Source: CAYMGM01 sp964390005 (GTDB lineage Bacteria; Pseudomonadota; Alphaproteobacteria; UBA9219). Taken from it: a DNA stretch of 64,000 bases. Positions 26,162 to 35,386 of the stretch are shown here, piece after piece (the first letter of the stretch is position 1; each line of letters begins with the position of its first letter). The stretch spans positions 62,001 to 126,000 of the forward strand of contig CAYMGM010000005.1 in assembly GCA_964390005.1 (NCBI GenBank). The letters are read 5' to 3'. The notes beneath the pieces are model-generated. The model worked only from the letters and a program-made list of their open reading frames with translations. It ran no database searches and was not told the origin of the DNA. Both the position numbers and the translations under genes were made by a program.

Positions 26162-26928
26162 AACGCGCTTTTCTCGGGCAACAGCGCCGACAACGCGGCC
26201 ACCGCCTTTTCGGGCAACAAGCGCAAAAGCCGCGCCACCCCAGCCATCGGCGCCGGAAAAACAATCACGGCCCGATCCGCCGCCAAGCCCCGCGCCGTAG
26301 CGGCGGCTGCCTGATCGGCATCGATCAAAAACGGCATGGGAAACGTATTTCTGTCTGTCATCGGCGTCCGCACAAAGCCCGGACAAACTACATTGACGCG
26401 CAGCCCTGTGCCTTTCAAGGCCGCGCGCAGCGCCAAACCATATTGCCGCAGCGCCCCTTTACTGGCGCTGTAGGCGGGCGCACCGGCCAACGGGAAAAAC
26501 CCCGCGACCGAGCTGACAAGCGCCAATTGCCCCCGCCCGCGCGGCAGCATCAGCCGCTGCGCCGTCAAAACGGTTTGAACAGCCCCCGTCAGATTGACCG
26601 CGAAAATCTGGCTGGCTTGCTGAACCGTCTCGGCATAGGCTTCTGCCGTTCCTGCCGAAATCCCTGCATTGGCGATCACCAGATCCAGCGGCGTTACCGC
26701 GTCACAAGCTTCGATCCATGCGGTTAAAGCCGCCGTATCCGTCACATCCAGACAAGCCATCCGAACGCTGGCCCCCTTGCTTTCCGCGCAAGCTGCCGTC
26801 GCGGCAAGGCGTTCTGCCGCACGCCCGGTGAGCGATAACAAAACCCCCGGCCCGGCATAAAAGCGCGCCAAAGCCGCCCCTAAACCGCTCGACGCGCCTG
26901 TAATAAGAATATGTCTTTGTTCTTTCAT
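26158..26928 (-). CDS. Short-chain dehydrogenase/reductase
   Basis: 256 residues, a classical SDR. The cofactor motif TGASSGLGAALA is near residue 11, NAGIS near 90, a catalytic Ser in VSSVAGFF, and Tyr-Lys in YSASKGAL. The Gly-rich motif without a basic residue directly after it leaves NAD versus NADP open. The C-terminus is hydrophobic (VARLLRLLPEKAVAALSALL), suggesting membrane association as in acyl- or sterol-type SDRs. The substrate cannot be inferred. Confidence 0.92.
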   Translation of the reverse strand: MKEQRHILITGASSGLGAALARFYAGPGVLLSLTGRAAERLAATAACAESKGASVRMACLDVTDTAALTAWIEACDAVTPLDLVIANAGISAGTAEAYAETVQQASQIFAVNLTGAVQTVLTAQRLMLPRGRGQLALVSSVAGFFPLAGAPAYSASKGALRQYGLALRAALKGTGLRVNVVCPGFVRTPMTDRNTFPMPFLIDADQAAAATARGLAADRAVIVFPAPMAGVARLLRLLPEKAVAALSALLPEKSAF

Positions 26929-27037
26929 GTTTTCTTTGTATGCCTTGTGTCAAGCTTGGTGGGTAAGCGCCGCGGCAAAAGTCTCTTTCAAGATCCGCGC
27001 AGCTTGGCTATTTTGGCTGAAAAGAAAGGATACGTGA

Positions 27038-27703
27038 ATGTCTTTATCGCCCGACCCCATTTTAGGCGCGCTTGAGCGCCGTGGCTTGATGATGGTTTTA
27101 TCTTCGCCCTCGGGCGCAGGCAAAACAACCTTATCGCGCCGCTTGTTGGCCGACGATCCAGAGATCTCGTTATCCGTCTCGGCCACCACGCGCGCGCCGC
27201 GCGGCAATGAGGTCGATGGAAAAGACTATTATTTCATGGACTTGACCCAATTTAACCTGATGGTCAACCGCAGTGAGCTTTTGGAACACGCCAAAGTTTT
27301 CGGCAATTACTATGGCACCCCGCGCGCCCCGGTCGAAGAAACGCTGGCCAAGGGCCGCGACGTTTTGTTCGATATCGACTGGCAAGGCACCCAACAACTG
27401 GCCGAAAAAGCGCGCGAAGATTTGGTCAGCGTTTTCATTCTGCCGCCGTCATGGCGCGAGCTTGAACGCCGCCTTTTCTCACGTGCGGCGGACACGCCTG
27501 CCGAAATCAATCGCCGCATGGCGCAAGCTACCGCCGAGATGAGCCATTGGGCCGAATATGATTATGTGATCATCAACAAAGACCTTGAAGCCTCGGCGGC
27601 AGCCATCAAAGCCATCTTGCAAAGCGAGCGCCTGAAGCGCCGCCGCCAAGTTGGCTTGGCCGCGTTTGTCAAAGGCCTGCAAGACGGCGTCGCGACCGTC
27701 TGA
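27038..27703 (+). CDS. gmk: Guanylate kinase
   Basis: 221 residues. It phosphorylates GMP to GDP with ATP. The P-loop SSPSGAGKTT is near residue 23, followed by the GMP-binding LSVSATTRAPRGNEVDGKDY, DIDWQGTQQL, and the lid region around RMAQATAEMSHWAEYDYVI. AAAGGA lies upstream of the ATG. The C-terminal tail is slightly longer than in E. coli. Confidence 0.97.
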   Translation: MSLSPDPILGALERRGLMMVLSSPSGAGKTTLSRRLLADDPEISLSVSATTRAPRGNEVDGKDYYFMDLTQFNLMVNRSELLEHAKVFGNYYGTPRAPVEETLAKGRDVLFDIDWQGTQQLAEKAREDLVSVFILPPSWRELERRLFSRAADTPAEINRRMAQATAEMSHWAEYDYVIINKDLEASAAAIKAILQSERLKRRRQVGLAAFVKGLQDGVATV

Positions 27704-27823
27704 CACAGGCGGGTATCTTTTGCCGCACCGCGCCGTCGGTACCGCACGCCCTTTGAAAGTAAACATCTTTTTCTGGCACGTCTTTTGCGTCTATCCCTCG
27801 CAAGGGAGAGGGGAGATTTACGC

Positions 27824-29134
27824 ATGAGCCTACAACTCTATGCGCCGACCAACGAAACGGCGAGCCAAATAGCCAAAGTTTATAACTTTGCGACTCAAAG
27901 CCGTGTCGGCACCGACAAAAACCGCATCAAAGCGACGCAGCGAAGCGAAGAAAGCGTGTCTTTCGACGATCATATGGTCGCGCTGGCCCAAGTCACCACG
28001 ACCCCCTCGGCCAGCCAAGCCCCGCAAGCCCTGACAGGCCCCTTGCCGCTTCAAGCAAGCCCCTCGACACAAACGGCATCGACAGCTTCGCAACCTTCGT
28101 CAAGCGATACGCTCCAACAATATACGCCGCCCTCTGCCGGAAAAGCCGAAGAGGAAGCGCCTGTTTATAAAAAACCCCAAGCCCCCTCCGATGTTACGGC
28201 CGAAGACAATGATGCTTCGTTTTCAGATTTGCTGGATATTATGAACCCCTTGCAACATATTCCGATCATTGGCTCGATCTATCGCGAAGTCACGGGCGAC
28301 ACCATCAAACCGGCCGAGCGCGTTGTCGGCGATCTTCTTTTCGGCGCGGCAACAGGCACCATCCTGATCTCAGCCGCCGCATCGGTTGCCAGCCTTGCCA
28401 TCGAACAGCAAACGGGGCGCGAGCCAACGATGATGGTTGCCGATGCCTTGTTTGGCACCGGCGACGATCAAGCGCCAGCGGAAGACGTTCGTCTGGCTGA
28501 CGTCGCGGATCAAAAAACAACGACGCCAGCAACAACCAATCTGGCGAGCGCGGCGGCCCCCGTTTCTGCGGCCACGCAGCCCGTCCAAACGGTGGCGCTG
28601 GCGCAGGCCTCAACGGCAAGCGCGCCGCAAGCCAGCGCGGCAGCGCCGCAAACGCTTGCTGCTGCCAATACGCGCCCTGTTTCGCGGCCCAAAGTGATCA
28701 AGCCGGGAAGCAACAGCGCCGCTTTGGCCTTGGCTCAATCCAAAACGCCTTTGACGATGGTCGGCAACAAAGCCTTTTCTTTACAGCAAAAACACACGGT
28801 TCCGTTTACGGCCAAAACAGCAACCACAGCCAACGCGCAAACGAATACAACAAACAACGTCGCAACAACCACCAACACCGCAGCAACAAACGCGACATCC
28901 GCCAAGCTTCAAGCACAAACGGCGCTGCCCGGTATGGCTTTGCCCGGCGCGACCAACAGCAACGAGCAAAATCTTGGGCAAATCATGCAGCAAACGGCCC
29001 AAATCAAACAAAGCGGCGGTGCCTTGCCTGCCGATTTGGTCCATGACATGATGATGATGGCGCTTGATAAATACAAAACAGCCGCCGGCCAAGCCCCCAG
29101 CGAACTAAAAGGAGGCGAGCTGAATCTGAATTAA
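27824..29134 (+). CDS. Low-complexity protein with one conserved hydrophobic segment
   Basis: Not recognised. 436 residues from the ATG at 27824 (GAGGGGAG upstream). An in-frame TTG at 27785 is rejected. The only ordered-looking part is about residues 130-220: MNPLQHIPIIGSIYREVTGD, an IKPAERVVGDLLFG segment, then a hydrophobic Ala/Ser/Gly stretch that could span or insert in a membrane. The rest is Ala/Gln/Thr/Asn-rich and probably disordered. Its composition recalls flagellar hook-length or secretion-associated proteins, but no motif supports that. The next gene starts 10 bases later, so the two may be co-transcribed. Confidence 0.6.
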   Translation: MSLQLYAPTNETASQIAKVYNFATQSRVGTDKNRIKATQRSEESVSFDDHMVALAQVTTTPSASQAPQALTGPLPLQASPSTQTASTASQPSSSDTLQQYTPPSAGKAEEEAPVYKKPQAPSDVTAEDNDASFSDLLDIMNPLQHIPIIGSIYREVTGDTIKPAERVVGDLLFGAATGTILISAAASVASLAIEQQTGREPTMMVADALFGTGDDQAPAEDVRLADVADQKTTTPATTNLASAAAPVSAATQPVQTVALAQASTASAPQASAAAPQTLAAANTRPVSRPKVIKPGSNSAALALAQSKTPLTMVGNKAFSLQQKHTVPFTAKTATTANAQTNTTNNVATTTNTAATNATSAKLQAQTALPGMALPGATNSNEQNLGQIMQQTAQIKQSGGALPADLVHDMMMMALDKYKTAAGQAPSELKGGELNLN

Positions 29135-29143
29135 GGGGTTTTC

Positions 29144-30241
29144 ATGCGGACCTTCGTCTTTCTTCTAACATGTCTCAGTGTTTTAGGGATCGGCTTCCCC
29201 AGCCAGGCCAACGATACGATCGCCGCGATTGAGACCGGCCAATTAACGCTGAAACAATCCAAAGATCTGCGGCTTCTTTCTGAAGATTTGCGGATCAACC
29301 CTTATCGCATCTCGGTCTCTTATCAATTTGAAAATGACAGCGATCACGCGATCAATACCGAAGTTGCCTTTCCCCTGCCGTTGACCTTTGACGCCGCCGA
29401 TCCTTTATGGAATGGCGATTTCAATGTCCGCGTTAATGGAACGCCACGAACCTTTGCTCTGAGCTGCCGCGCGCTTTTAAACGACAAGGACGTCTCGCAA
29501 GAACTAACGTCATTATCGCTGCGCCTGAATGGTTTTACGAACTGGCAAGATCTGACACCAGCGCAGCAAAAGAAAGCCGCCGAAAAAGGCCTGTATTCAA
29601 CGGCCAATATGGATGAAGAGATGGCGCCCGCCTATGGGCTTTCCTGCGCTTATCATTGGCGTCAAATCTTTCCGCCGCACAAAAAATTGCAAATCGCCCA
29701 TAGCTATCCGCCGGGGCTGGGGTCAAACAGCATCGGTGTCTTAGATTTTTCAGAAAAATGGGCCGGGCTTTATCGTGAAGAAAATCCCTATCTCGATAAA
29801 GATCAGGAGAGCCTTTCCTACATGGCGCAATATGTTCCCTATATTCTTCACACCGGATCGAACTGGAAAAACGGCATTGAATCCTTTGACCTGACGGTCG
29901 ATGGCAGCGATCTTCTTTTTGTCGAGATTGATGGGCAGCGTCAGACAGCGATGGGCGCGCTCCATCTTACGAAAAAGGATTTTAAACCACAGAAAGATTT
30001 GCTTGTCGCCTTTGTTGCGCGGCGGCCTGTGGCAACAGCCCCCAAAGGCCTGACGCTGATCAAAAAGGTCGCTGCGGGAACAAAATGCCTTGATAAACCA
30101 AATGGCCAACCGCTCCACACTTTTTCCGAAGCCACGGCGGTAACGCTTGAAGCGTGGGACGCGCCAACTTCTGATCAAATAAAGGTCCGTACAGCCGAAA
30201 CAACGTGCTGGGTTCCGATGGATCGCTTAAGCGGGCCTTAA
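29144..30241 (+). CDS. DUF4424 family exported protein
   Basis: 365 residues. A signal peptide (about 1-22, SQAND) is followed by the typical DUF4424 opening: TIAAIETGQLTL, then a SEDLRINPYRISVSYQF-like segment and a VAFPLP motif. The body is beta-rich, with aromatic residues in the middle (KWAGLYREENPYLDKD). The C-terminal ~80 residues (TKCLDKPNG...ETTCWVPMDRL) look like a small SH3-like module with two Cys. Its function is unknown, and the family is periplasmic. AAGGGG lies before the ATG. Its stop overlaps that of the convergent GT2-methyltransferase gene by four bases. Confidence 0.8.
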   Translation: MRTFVFLLTCLSVLGIGFPSQANDTIAAIETGQLTLKQSKDLRLLSEDLRINPYRISVSYQFENDSDHAINTEVAFPLPLTFDAADPLWNGDFNVRVNGTPRTFALSCRALLNDKDVSQELTSLSLRLNGFTNWQDLTPAQQKKAAEKGLYSTANMDEEMAPAYGLSCAYHWRQIFPPHKKLQIAHSYPPGLGSNSIGVLDFSEKWAGLYREENPYLDKDQESLSYMAQYVPYILHTGSNWKNGIESFDLTVDGSDLLFVEIDGQRQTAMGALHLTKKDFKPQKDLLVAFVARRPVATAPKGLTLIKKVAAGTKCLDKPNGQPLHTFSEATAVTLEAWDAPTSDQIKVRTAETTCWVPMDRLSGP

Positions 30242-31692
30242 GCTGTTTTCTCTGCGACAAGAGAGATCCACACCTCGTCCGTCTCTGGCTGAGGCGTTTG
30301 ACAGATCCACTTTACCGTCAAGCTTTCTTGCGCCAGCGCCGCCTCAAGCGGCTCTTGCCGCCAATAGTTGAAATAGCGCGGCGCACCGACCTTGCCCGCT
30401 TCCCACGCTTCGCCATCGCCTTCTTTCAGCGTCAAAGCCAGCCGCCCCAAGGGCCGCAAAGCGCCCGAACAACGGCGCAGCGCGCGGATAAAATCGGCTG
30501 GCGGCAAATGCAGAAAAACGGCATTGGCCATGATCAAATCATATGGCCCGCCCAAAGCGTCTGAAAGAACATTGACGCGCCGCGCCGCCAGGCCTTGCGC
30601 CGTTAAAAGACGCACGAAGGATTCAGCGGCGTCCGAGCATTGCACCTCAAACCCGCGTTCGCGCAAATAAAGCGCTTCGCGTCCCGGGCCGCTGCCAATC
30701 TCAAACAAAGCGGCCTCTGAAGAAAGGCCTTGGATGGCGGCGTCAAGCCACGCGATCACGCGCGGCAAAGGCCGCGATGGGCTTTTGGCAACATAAGCAT
30801 CAGCGCCCGTTTCATAAGCTTCAAGCGTCCGCACATTCGGTGCCTCAAACAAGGCGGGAAACTGCCGCGCCGCGGGCCCGGGGGCCTCACCTTTATCAAA
30901 CGCCTCTTGAAGCTTTTCGTATTTTTGAATGCGCGCCGCGAAAACATCGGGGTTTTTCATCAACGGGTCCGCGCGATGCCGCGCCAAGATCTGCCCAAAG
31001 GCCCGCGCCCAATCGGCATAAGACGCGCCAGCACAAAGGCTCTCGCCGCCAAAGCGCTGCGTATAATTTACGAGGCCGCCGGGGATATAGCGAAACCCAT
31101 CAGGCGCGAGGCAAGCCCATTGCATCAAAAAATCCAAATCTTCGATCCAAAAGTCCGTCGCCCAGACAACGCCGCGGTCCCAAACATCGCGGCGGTGAAA
31201 AAGGCCACTCGCCGTCGTGCGTATTTTCCAATCATAAAAATCCTGTAGCGACGCCGTTTCAGGACAGCCGCGCGAATCTTCGCGCCGCGCGATCTCGCGG
31301 CCCTTACGATCCAACAATAAAACGGTGCGCCGGTGACCGAGAACGCCAAACACGGCTTCAGGATCTTGCAACGCCGCCGCCACACCGGCCAACGCTGATC
31401 CCGCCAGCGTATCGTCTGAATCAAGATAAAGGATCACCGCCCCTTGCGCAGCGAGGCCGCCTGTTTGACGGGCCGCGCCGGGACCGCCTTGCGGCCTTTG
31501 CAAAAACTGTAGCGTCAATGAAGGATAAGCTTGGACAACAGGCCGCAGATCTTCGTCCGATCCATCGTCAACGATAACGACCTCAAAAGCGCGAAAACTT
31601 TGGGCGGCCAGCGAATCCAAACAGGCGCGCAGCAAGGCCGAGCGATTGTGAACAGGAACGACGACGGAAAGAAAGGGTCTTTCGGCGGGCAT
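30238..31692 (-). CDS. GT2 glycosyltransferase fused to an SAM methyltransferase
   Basis: 484 residues from the ATG at 31692. The N-terminal ~230 residues are a GT-A family 2 domain (FLSVVVPVHNRSALLRACLD, VVIVDDGSD, and the metal-binding LYLDSDDT). A linker is followed by a class I methyltransferase (about 300-484) with motif I FEIGSGPGREALYL and LIMANAVFLHLP. One chain may both add and methylate a sugar, which can cap a growing chain. It is the last gene of the folK-folP operon, and its ATG overlaps the folP stop by one base (TGATG), so it is translationally coupled although functionally unrelated to folate synthesis. Confidence 0.88.
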   Translation of the reverse strand: MPAERPFLSVVVPVHNRSALLRACLDSLAAQSFRAFEVVIVDDGSDEDLRPVVQAYPSLTLQFLQRPQGGPGAARQTGGLAAQGAVILYLDSDDTLAGSALAGVAAALQDPEAVFGVLGHRRTVLLLDRKGREIARREDSRGCPETASLQDFYDWKIRTTASGLFHRRDVWDRGVVWATDFWIEDLDFLMQWACLAPDGFRYIPGGLVNYTQRFGGESLCAGASYADWARAFGQILARHRADPLMKNPDVFAARIQKYEKLQEAFDKGEAPGPAARQFPALFEAPNVRTLEAYETGADAYVAKSPSRPLPRVIAWLDAAIQGLSSEAALFEIGSGPGREALYLRERGFEVQCSDAAESFVRLLTAQGLAARRVNVLSDALGGPYDLIMANAVFLHLPPADFIRALRRCSGALRPLGRLALTLKEGDGEAWEAGKVGAPRYFNYWRQEPLEAALAQESLTVKWICQTPQPETDEVWISLVAEKTA

Positions 31693-32573
31693 CAAAGATC
31701 GCGCCCATGGCCGCCGCGCAAAATGGCCGAAGCCATGCGCACCGTCCGTGCCATTGCGCGAACATCATGAACGCGCAAAATCGCGGCCCCCTTCATGACG
31801 CCGATGACAACGCTGGCGGCGGTACCTTCCAAACGATCATGCGGCGGCGCATCTAAAATGCGGCCAATAAAGTTTTTCCGCGACGGCCCCAGCATGACAG
31901 GCATGCCAAGCGCAACCAAGCGATCCAAATCGCGCACCAACGTCAAATTATCCTGCAGCGTTTTACCAAACCCAATGCCGGGGTCCGTTATAAGGCGGCT
32001 TTTGTCAACGCCAGCTTGCTCAGCCCGCCCGGCCAGCGCCGCCAACGACTGACAAACGACGCCCACAATATCCGCCGCGCCTTGCGCATCGTAAACGCCG
32101 CCCAAACGCGGATCGCGCGAAACGTCGGCGGGCTTGGCTGCATTGTGCATCAAAACAAGCCCGGCCCCCGTTTGCGCCGCCAGCGCCAACATCGCCGGGT
32201 CCATCGCATCGCCCGAAATATCGTTTAAGACAGAAGCGCCCGCTTCCAATGCCGCCGCGCCAACGGCTACCTTGACCGTATCAATGCTGATCGGAATCTG
32301 CGGCCAACGCGCATGAAGCGCCGCCACAACGGGGATCGTGCGATCCAGCTCTTCCTGCTCGGACACGGGTGCCGCGCCAGGACGCGAGCTTTCGCCGCCG
32401 ATATCAAGCCAATCCGCGCCATCTTCCAGCATCGCTGCCGCTTGATCAACCGCCGCGCCCAAAACGCTTTTCGCGGTCAAAAGACCGTCGCCAGAAAAAG
32501 AATCCGGCGTGACGTTGATAATCCCCATAATCTGGGGGCGCGGAAAAGAAAGAGACGGCAAGCGCTGCTTCAT
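31692..32573 (-). CDS. folP: Dihydropteroate synthase
   Basis: 293 residues. It condenses dihydropterin pyrophosphate with p-aminobenzoate in folate synthesis. Signatures: MGIINVTPDSFSGDG, DWLDIGGESSRPGA, ISIDTVK, VLNDISGDA, ITDPGIGFGKT and GPSRKNFIG. It overlaps folK by four bases (ATGA) and the downstream glycosyltransferase gene by one. It is a complete TIM barrel of normal length. Confidence 0.97.
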   Translation of the reverse strand: MKQRLPSLSFPRPQIMGIINVTPDSFSGDGLLTAKSVLGAAVDQAAAMLEDGADWLDIGGESSRPGAAPVSEQEELDRTIPVVAALHARWPQIPISIDTVKVAVGAAALEAGASVLNDISGDAMDPAMLALAAQTGAGLVLMHNAAKPADVSRDPRLGGVYDAQGAADIVGVVCQSLAALAGRAEQAGVDKSRLITDPGIGFGKTLQDNLTLVRDLDRLVALGMPVMLGPSRKNFIGRILDAPPHDRLEGTAASVVIGVMKGAAILRVHDVRAMARTVRMASAILRGGHGRDL

Positions 32574-33085
32574 ATATTTTCTTTATAAGGCCACGCGCCA
32601 ACTTTGTCGGGCAAAACGTCCAGCAGCTCGCGCACCGTGACCTTTGCCGCCGGATGCACCCAGTCGGGCGCAATATCGGCTAACGGTTTTAGAACAAAGA
32701 TACGCTCGCACATCAAAGGATGCGGGATGGTCAGTTCAGAAGAAACCATCTCAAGATCGTCATAAAAAAGAATGTCGATATCGATCAAGCGTGGCCCATA
32801 ACGAAAGGTCGGCGTGCGGCCCAATTCGCGTTCCAGCTCTTTGACCGTATAAAGAAGCTTAATGGGATCCAGCGCCGTTTCCCCCATAAGCGCCGCATTC
32901 AAAAAAGCGGGCTGATCGGTCGCATAAGCAGGCGCTGTTTCATAAACAGGCGAAACCGCTTTGATCGTCATATAAGGAGACAAGGCTTCGACCGCCCCGC
33001 GTAGCGAGGCCAGACGATCACCGATATTGGCACCAATCGCCAAACAGATTTGATGAAGGGGTTGCTCTGACATGGCGCGTATCAT
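32570..33085 (-). CDS. folK: 2-amino-4-hydroxy-6-hydroxymethyldihydropteridine pyrophosphokinase
   Basis: 171 residues from the ATG at 33085. The ATG at 33073 (167 residues) is equally possible, as neither has a clear ribosome-binding site. HPPK transfers pyrophosphate from ATP to the pterin just before FolP acts. Motifs: CLAIGANIGDR, VSPVYETAPAYATDQPAFLN, LERELGRTPTFRYGPRLIDIDILFYDD and IPHPLMCERIFVLKPL (the last two abbreviated). It heads the folK-folP-GT2/MT operon. folB is not adjacent here. Confidence 0.95.
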   Translation of the reverse strand: MIRAMSEQPLHQICLAIGANIGDRLASLRGAVEALSPYMTIKAVSPVYETAPAYATDQPAFLNAALMGETALDPIKLLYTVKELERELGRTPTFRYGPRLIDIDILFYDDLEMVSSELTIPHPLMCERIFVLKPLADIAPDWVHPAAKVTVRELLDVLPDKVGAWPYKENI

Positions 33086-33288
33086 GACGATAAAGCGCTT
33101 AAGGCACAAGCTTTTTCACTTTCAGGCGCGCCCGCCACCGGTGCGCCCGCCTTATTTTATGAGGGAAAACACAGTAAACAACGAAAGATTCCACCGCTTT
33201 GCATGAAACTAATAGTCAGGGGTATTCATCTGATATAAAGCACACAACGTTTTTCCAGCGAACCTTATTATTGTTAACGGCTTACCCC

Positions 33289-34005
33289 ATGACACCGAAA
33301 AAAATCGAAACGGGCCTTTTGCTTGTTTATCCGCCCCACGGCCTTGTTGAGGTCGCCGAGGTCCAGCCCCCCGCCACAGGCAAAGGGCCTGCGCATTACC
33401 GTTTGGCGGCTTTGCACGTGGTTGGCAAGCCCGTCATTTATGTCGATGCCGATAAGGCCAAGGAAAACGGCCTGCGCGCTTTAAGCACGCGCGATCAATA
33501 TAAAGAAGCGCGGCAGATTTTGCGTCAGTGCAAACGGGTTCATGGCACCATCAGCGTCCAGAAAAACAAATACTCTATCGCTGTTTGGGAAAAACAAATC
33601 CATTCGGGCGATATTAAAAACTATGCCCGCTTGCTGCGCGATTTTTACCGTCCCGCAGGCGAAAGACCGATGCAGTCACGTGAAAAAGAGTTGTTTAACG
33701 AAGCGCTCACACGCTTGGCCCATGAAGTCGGCGCCATTTTCGGTTGGCGCACGCCCCAGCAGATTGGCAAGGTGAAAAAGCACATTCAATATCTTCTGAC
33801 CGTCCCGCGCGAAGATTTGACGTCCGAGGAAGAAGAGATCCAATACCTTCCCACGCCGCGCGCATTAAGTGCGCGAAATAAAAACGCTAAACCAAAGTAT
33901 CAAACGCATCGCATCACGGCGCCTCAGGTCGGTGTTGACACTTGTTACCGAGGCCGTTTTAAAATTTCGGACTATACCGCTGTCCGTATAACAAAAAATG
34001 GCTAA
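33289..34005 (+). CDS. CarD-family transcription factor, first of three tandem copies
   Basis: 238 residues from the ATG at 33289. A CarD/CdnL-type RNA-polymerase-interacting domain (about 5-65: GLLLVYPPHGLVEVAEV ... GLRALS) is followed by a helical DNA-binding domain (about 94-175) with the hallmark Trp100 in SIAVWEKQIHSGDI and LLRDFYRP. Known CarD proteins bind the RNA polymerase beta subunit and stabilise the open promoter complex. This one is longer than the usual 160-170 residues, having a basic C-terminal extension. It overlaps the next copy by eight bases. Confidence 0.82.
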   Translation: MTPKKIETGLLLVYPPHGLVEVAEVQPPATGKGPAHYRLAALHVVGKPVIYVDADKAKENGLRALSTRDQYKEARQILRQCKRVHGTISVQKNKYSIAVWEKQIHSGDIKNYARLLRDFYRPAGERPMQSREKELFNEALTRLAHEVGAIFGWRTPQQIGKVKKHIQYLLTVPREDLTSEEEEIQYLPTPRALSARNKNAKPKYQTHRITAPQVGVDTCYRGRFKISDYTAVRITKNG

Positions 34006-34681
34006 TGCAATGATCAATCTTTCTCTTGGCAGCTATTATGTTCACCCTTCTCAAGGGGTTGTTCATTTGATCGCGGCCACGCCAAAGACCGATCAAGACG
34101 AGGCAACCTATATCTTTGAAGCCCCTTTTTTTCGGATGCAAACGCAGCTTTCTCTTACCGCTTCACGCGCCGAGAAGGCTGGCCTGCGTTCGCTGGCAAC
34201 ACCGGCGCAACTGGCCAGCGCCAAAGCCATTCTGAAGCAACAAAAACGAGGCCTGCCGCGCGTTACAACCAAACGCCAAACCTGCGTCGAGGCGTGGAGA
34301 CAGCGTCTTCAATACGGATCGGCCGAAGATTGCGCGCGGATTTTGCGCGACTTGAACCGCAGCCAAGGCGAGCCCGTTCGCGGCGCACGCGACAAAACGA
34401 TCTTTGTCGAAGCCATCGACCGCCTGGCCGCCGAGATGTCGGTTGTTTTGAGCCTAGACCTGAACGATGCCAAGCAAGAGATCCGCGCGCTTTTGGCCGC
34501 CCCACGCGCAGGCCTTGCCCCGCAGGACGAGCAACCGGCTAATGCCCGCGCGACAGCGCCCGTCAACAGATCGGTTTTCGCATCTAACGCGATGAAAGGC
34601 GCAGCGGTTTACCCCGTGAAAGGAGAAGCCCGACGCGCCGGAACGCCGCATCGCCTATCCCCAGGGAAAAAGGCGCTATGA
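33998..34681 (+). CDS. CarD-family transcription factor, second tandem copy
   Basis: 227 residues from the ATG at 33998, or 223 from 34010. Same architecture as its neighbours but strongly diverged: YYVHPSQGVVHLIAA in the first domain, GLRSLA at its end, then a helical domain with Trp100 in CVEAWRQRLQYGS and ARILRDLNRSQGEPV. The C-terminus is Ala/Arg-rich and probably disordered. The low identity between copies suggests old duplication and different promoters or partners. It overlaps both neighbours, so the three are translated from one message. Confidence 0.78.
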   Translation: MANAMINLSLGSYYVHPSQGVVHLIAATPKTDQDEATYIFEAPFFRMQTQLSLTASRAEKAGLRSLATPAQLASAKAILKQQKRGLPRVTTKRQTCVEAWRQRLQYGSAEDCARILRDLNRSQGEPVRGARDKTIFVEAIDRLAAEMSVVLSLDLNDAKQEIRALLAAPRAGLAPQDEQPANARATAPVNRSVFASNAMKGAAVYPVKGEARRAGTPHRLSPGKKAL

Positions 34682-35376
34682 CCGAAGGCCCGTTTCCTTT
34701 TCCACTTCAAGAGGGCACGCTCTTCGTCTATCCGCCTACCGGCCTTGTTCGTTTAGAGGCCTTAGCGCCGCTTGCCACAATGCCAAACGGCGGCTTGTTT
34801 TTGCATTTAGCGCCGCAGCTTGGCGATAACCCAAGCCAATTGATGATCCCCCTTGCCACAGCGACGCGCAGCGGCTTGCGCCCTTTAAGCGATCCGGCCT
34901 TGATCCCAGTTTGTTATGGCATCATCCGTCAGCAAAAATGGGGGCTTCCTCATTTTGGGAAAAAATCGGCAGACTGTCCGCAACTGTGGCAAGCGCGTCT
35001 TGGCACGGGTGACATCTTGGATCAAGCGCGCCTTGTCCGTGACTTTAGACGGGTGGCAGGCGAGCCGGGACTAACCGCCGCCGAAAGCAACTTGGTCGCA
35101 CAGGCAGCGCTACGGCTAACCGCCGAAATCGCCGCCATCAAACAGATTGACCGCAGGCGCATAGGCGATGAGATTGCTTATCTGCTGACCCTTCCCACGG
35201 TTAAAGCCGCGCCCACCGACGATTACACGCCCGTCAAGCTGACGCGAAGACCCGCGGCTTTTAACACAACGACGCCGCATAACCGGATCGAGCCGCTTCC
35301 TCGCGACGAGCTGATCCGCTATCGGCGCAACCAACACCCTATCGCTGTCAGCCGACACAGAAAAGCAGCGCCCTAA
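34678..35376 (+). CDS. CarD-family transcription factor, third tandem copy
   Basis: 232 residues, ATGA overlap with the second copy. The first domain shows EGTLFVYPPTGLVRLEAL and GLRPLS. The helical domain has Trp104 in CPQLWQARLGTGDI and ARLVRDFRRVAGEPG. It aligns residue for residue with the other two around these landmarks, supporting a tandem family. It ends 10 bases from the convergent lptB stop with no clear terminator between them. Confidence 0.78.
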   Translation: MTEGPFPFPLQEGTLFVYPPTGLVRLEALAPLATMPNGGLFLHLAPQLGDNPSQLMIPLATATRSGLRPLSDPALIPVCYGIIRQQKWGLPHFGKKSADCPQLWQARLGTGDILDQARLVRDFRRVAGEPGLTAAESNLVAQAALRLTAEIAAIKQIDRRRIGDEIAYLLTLPTVKAAPTDDYTPVKLTRRPAAFNTTTPHNRIEPLPRDELIRYRRNQHPIAVSRHRKAAP

Positions 35377-35386
35377 CGACGAAATT

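Noticed and set aside
33118..33165. GC-rich stretch with a repeated GCGCCCGCC, a possible terminator
   Set aside because: The stem is short, the repeats are direct rather than inverted, and the T-run is broken. There is no gene on the plus strand just upstream for it to end.
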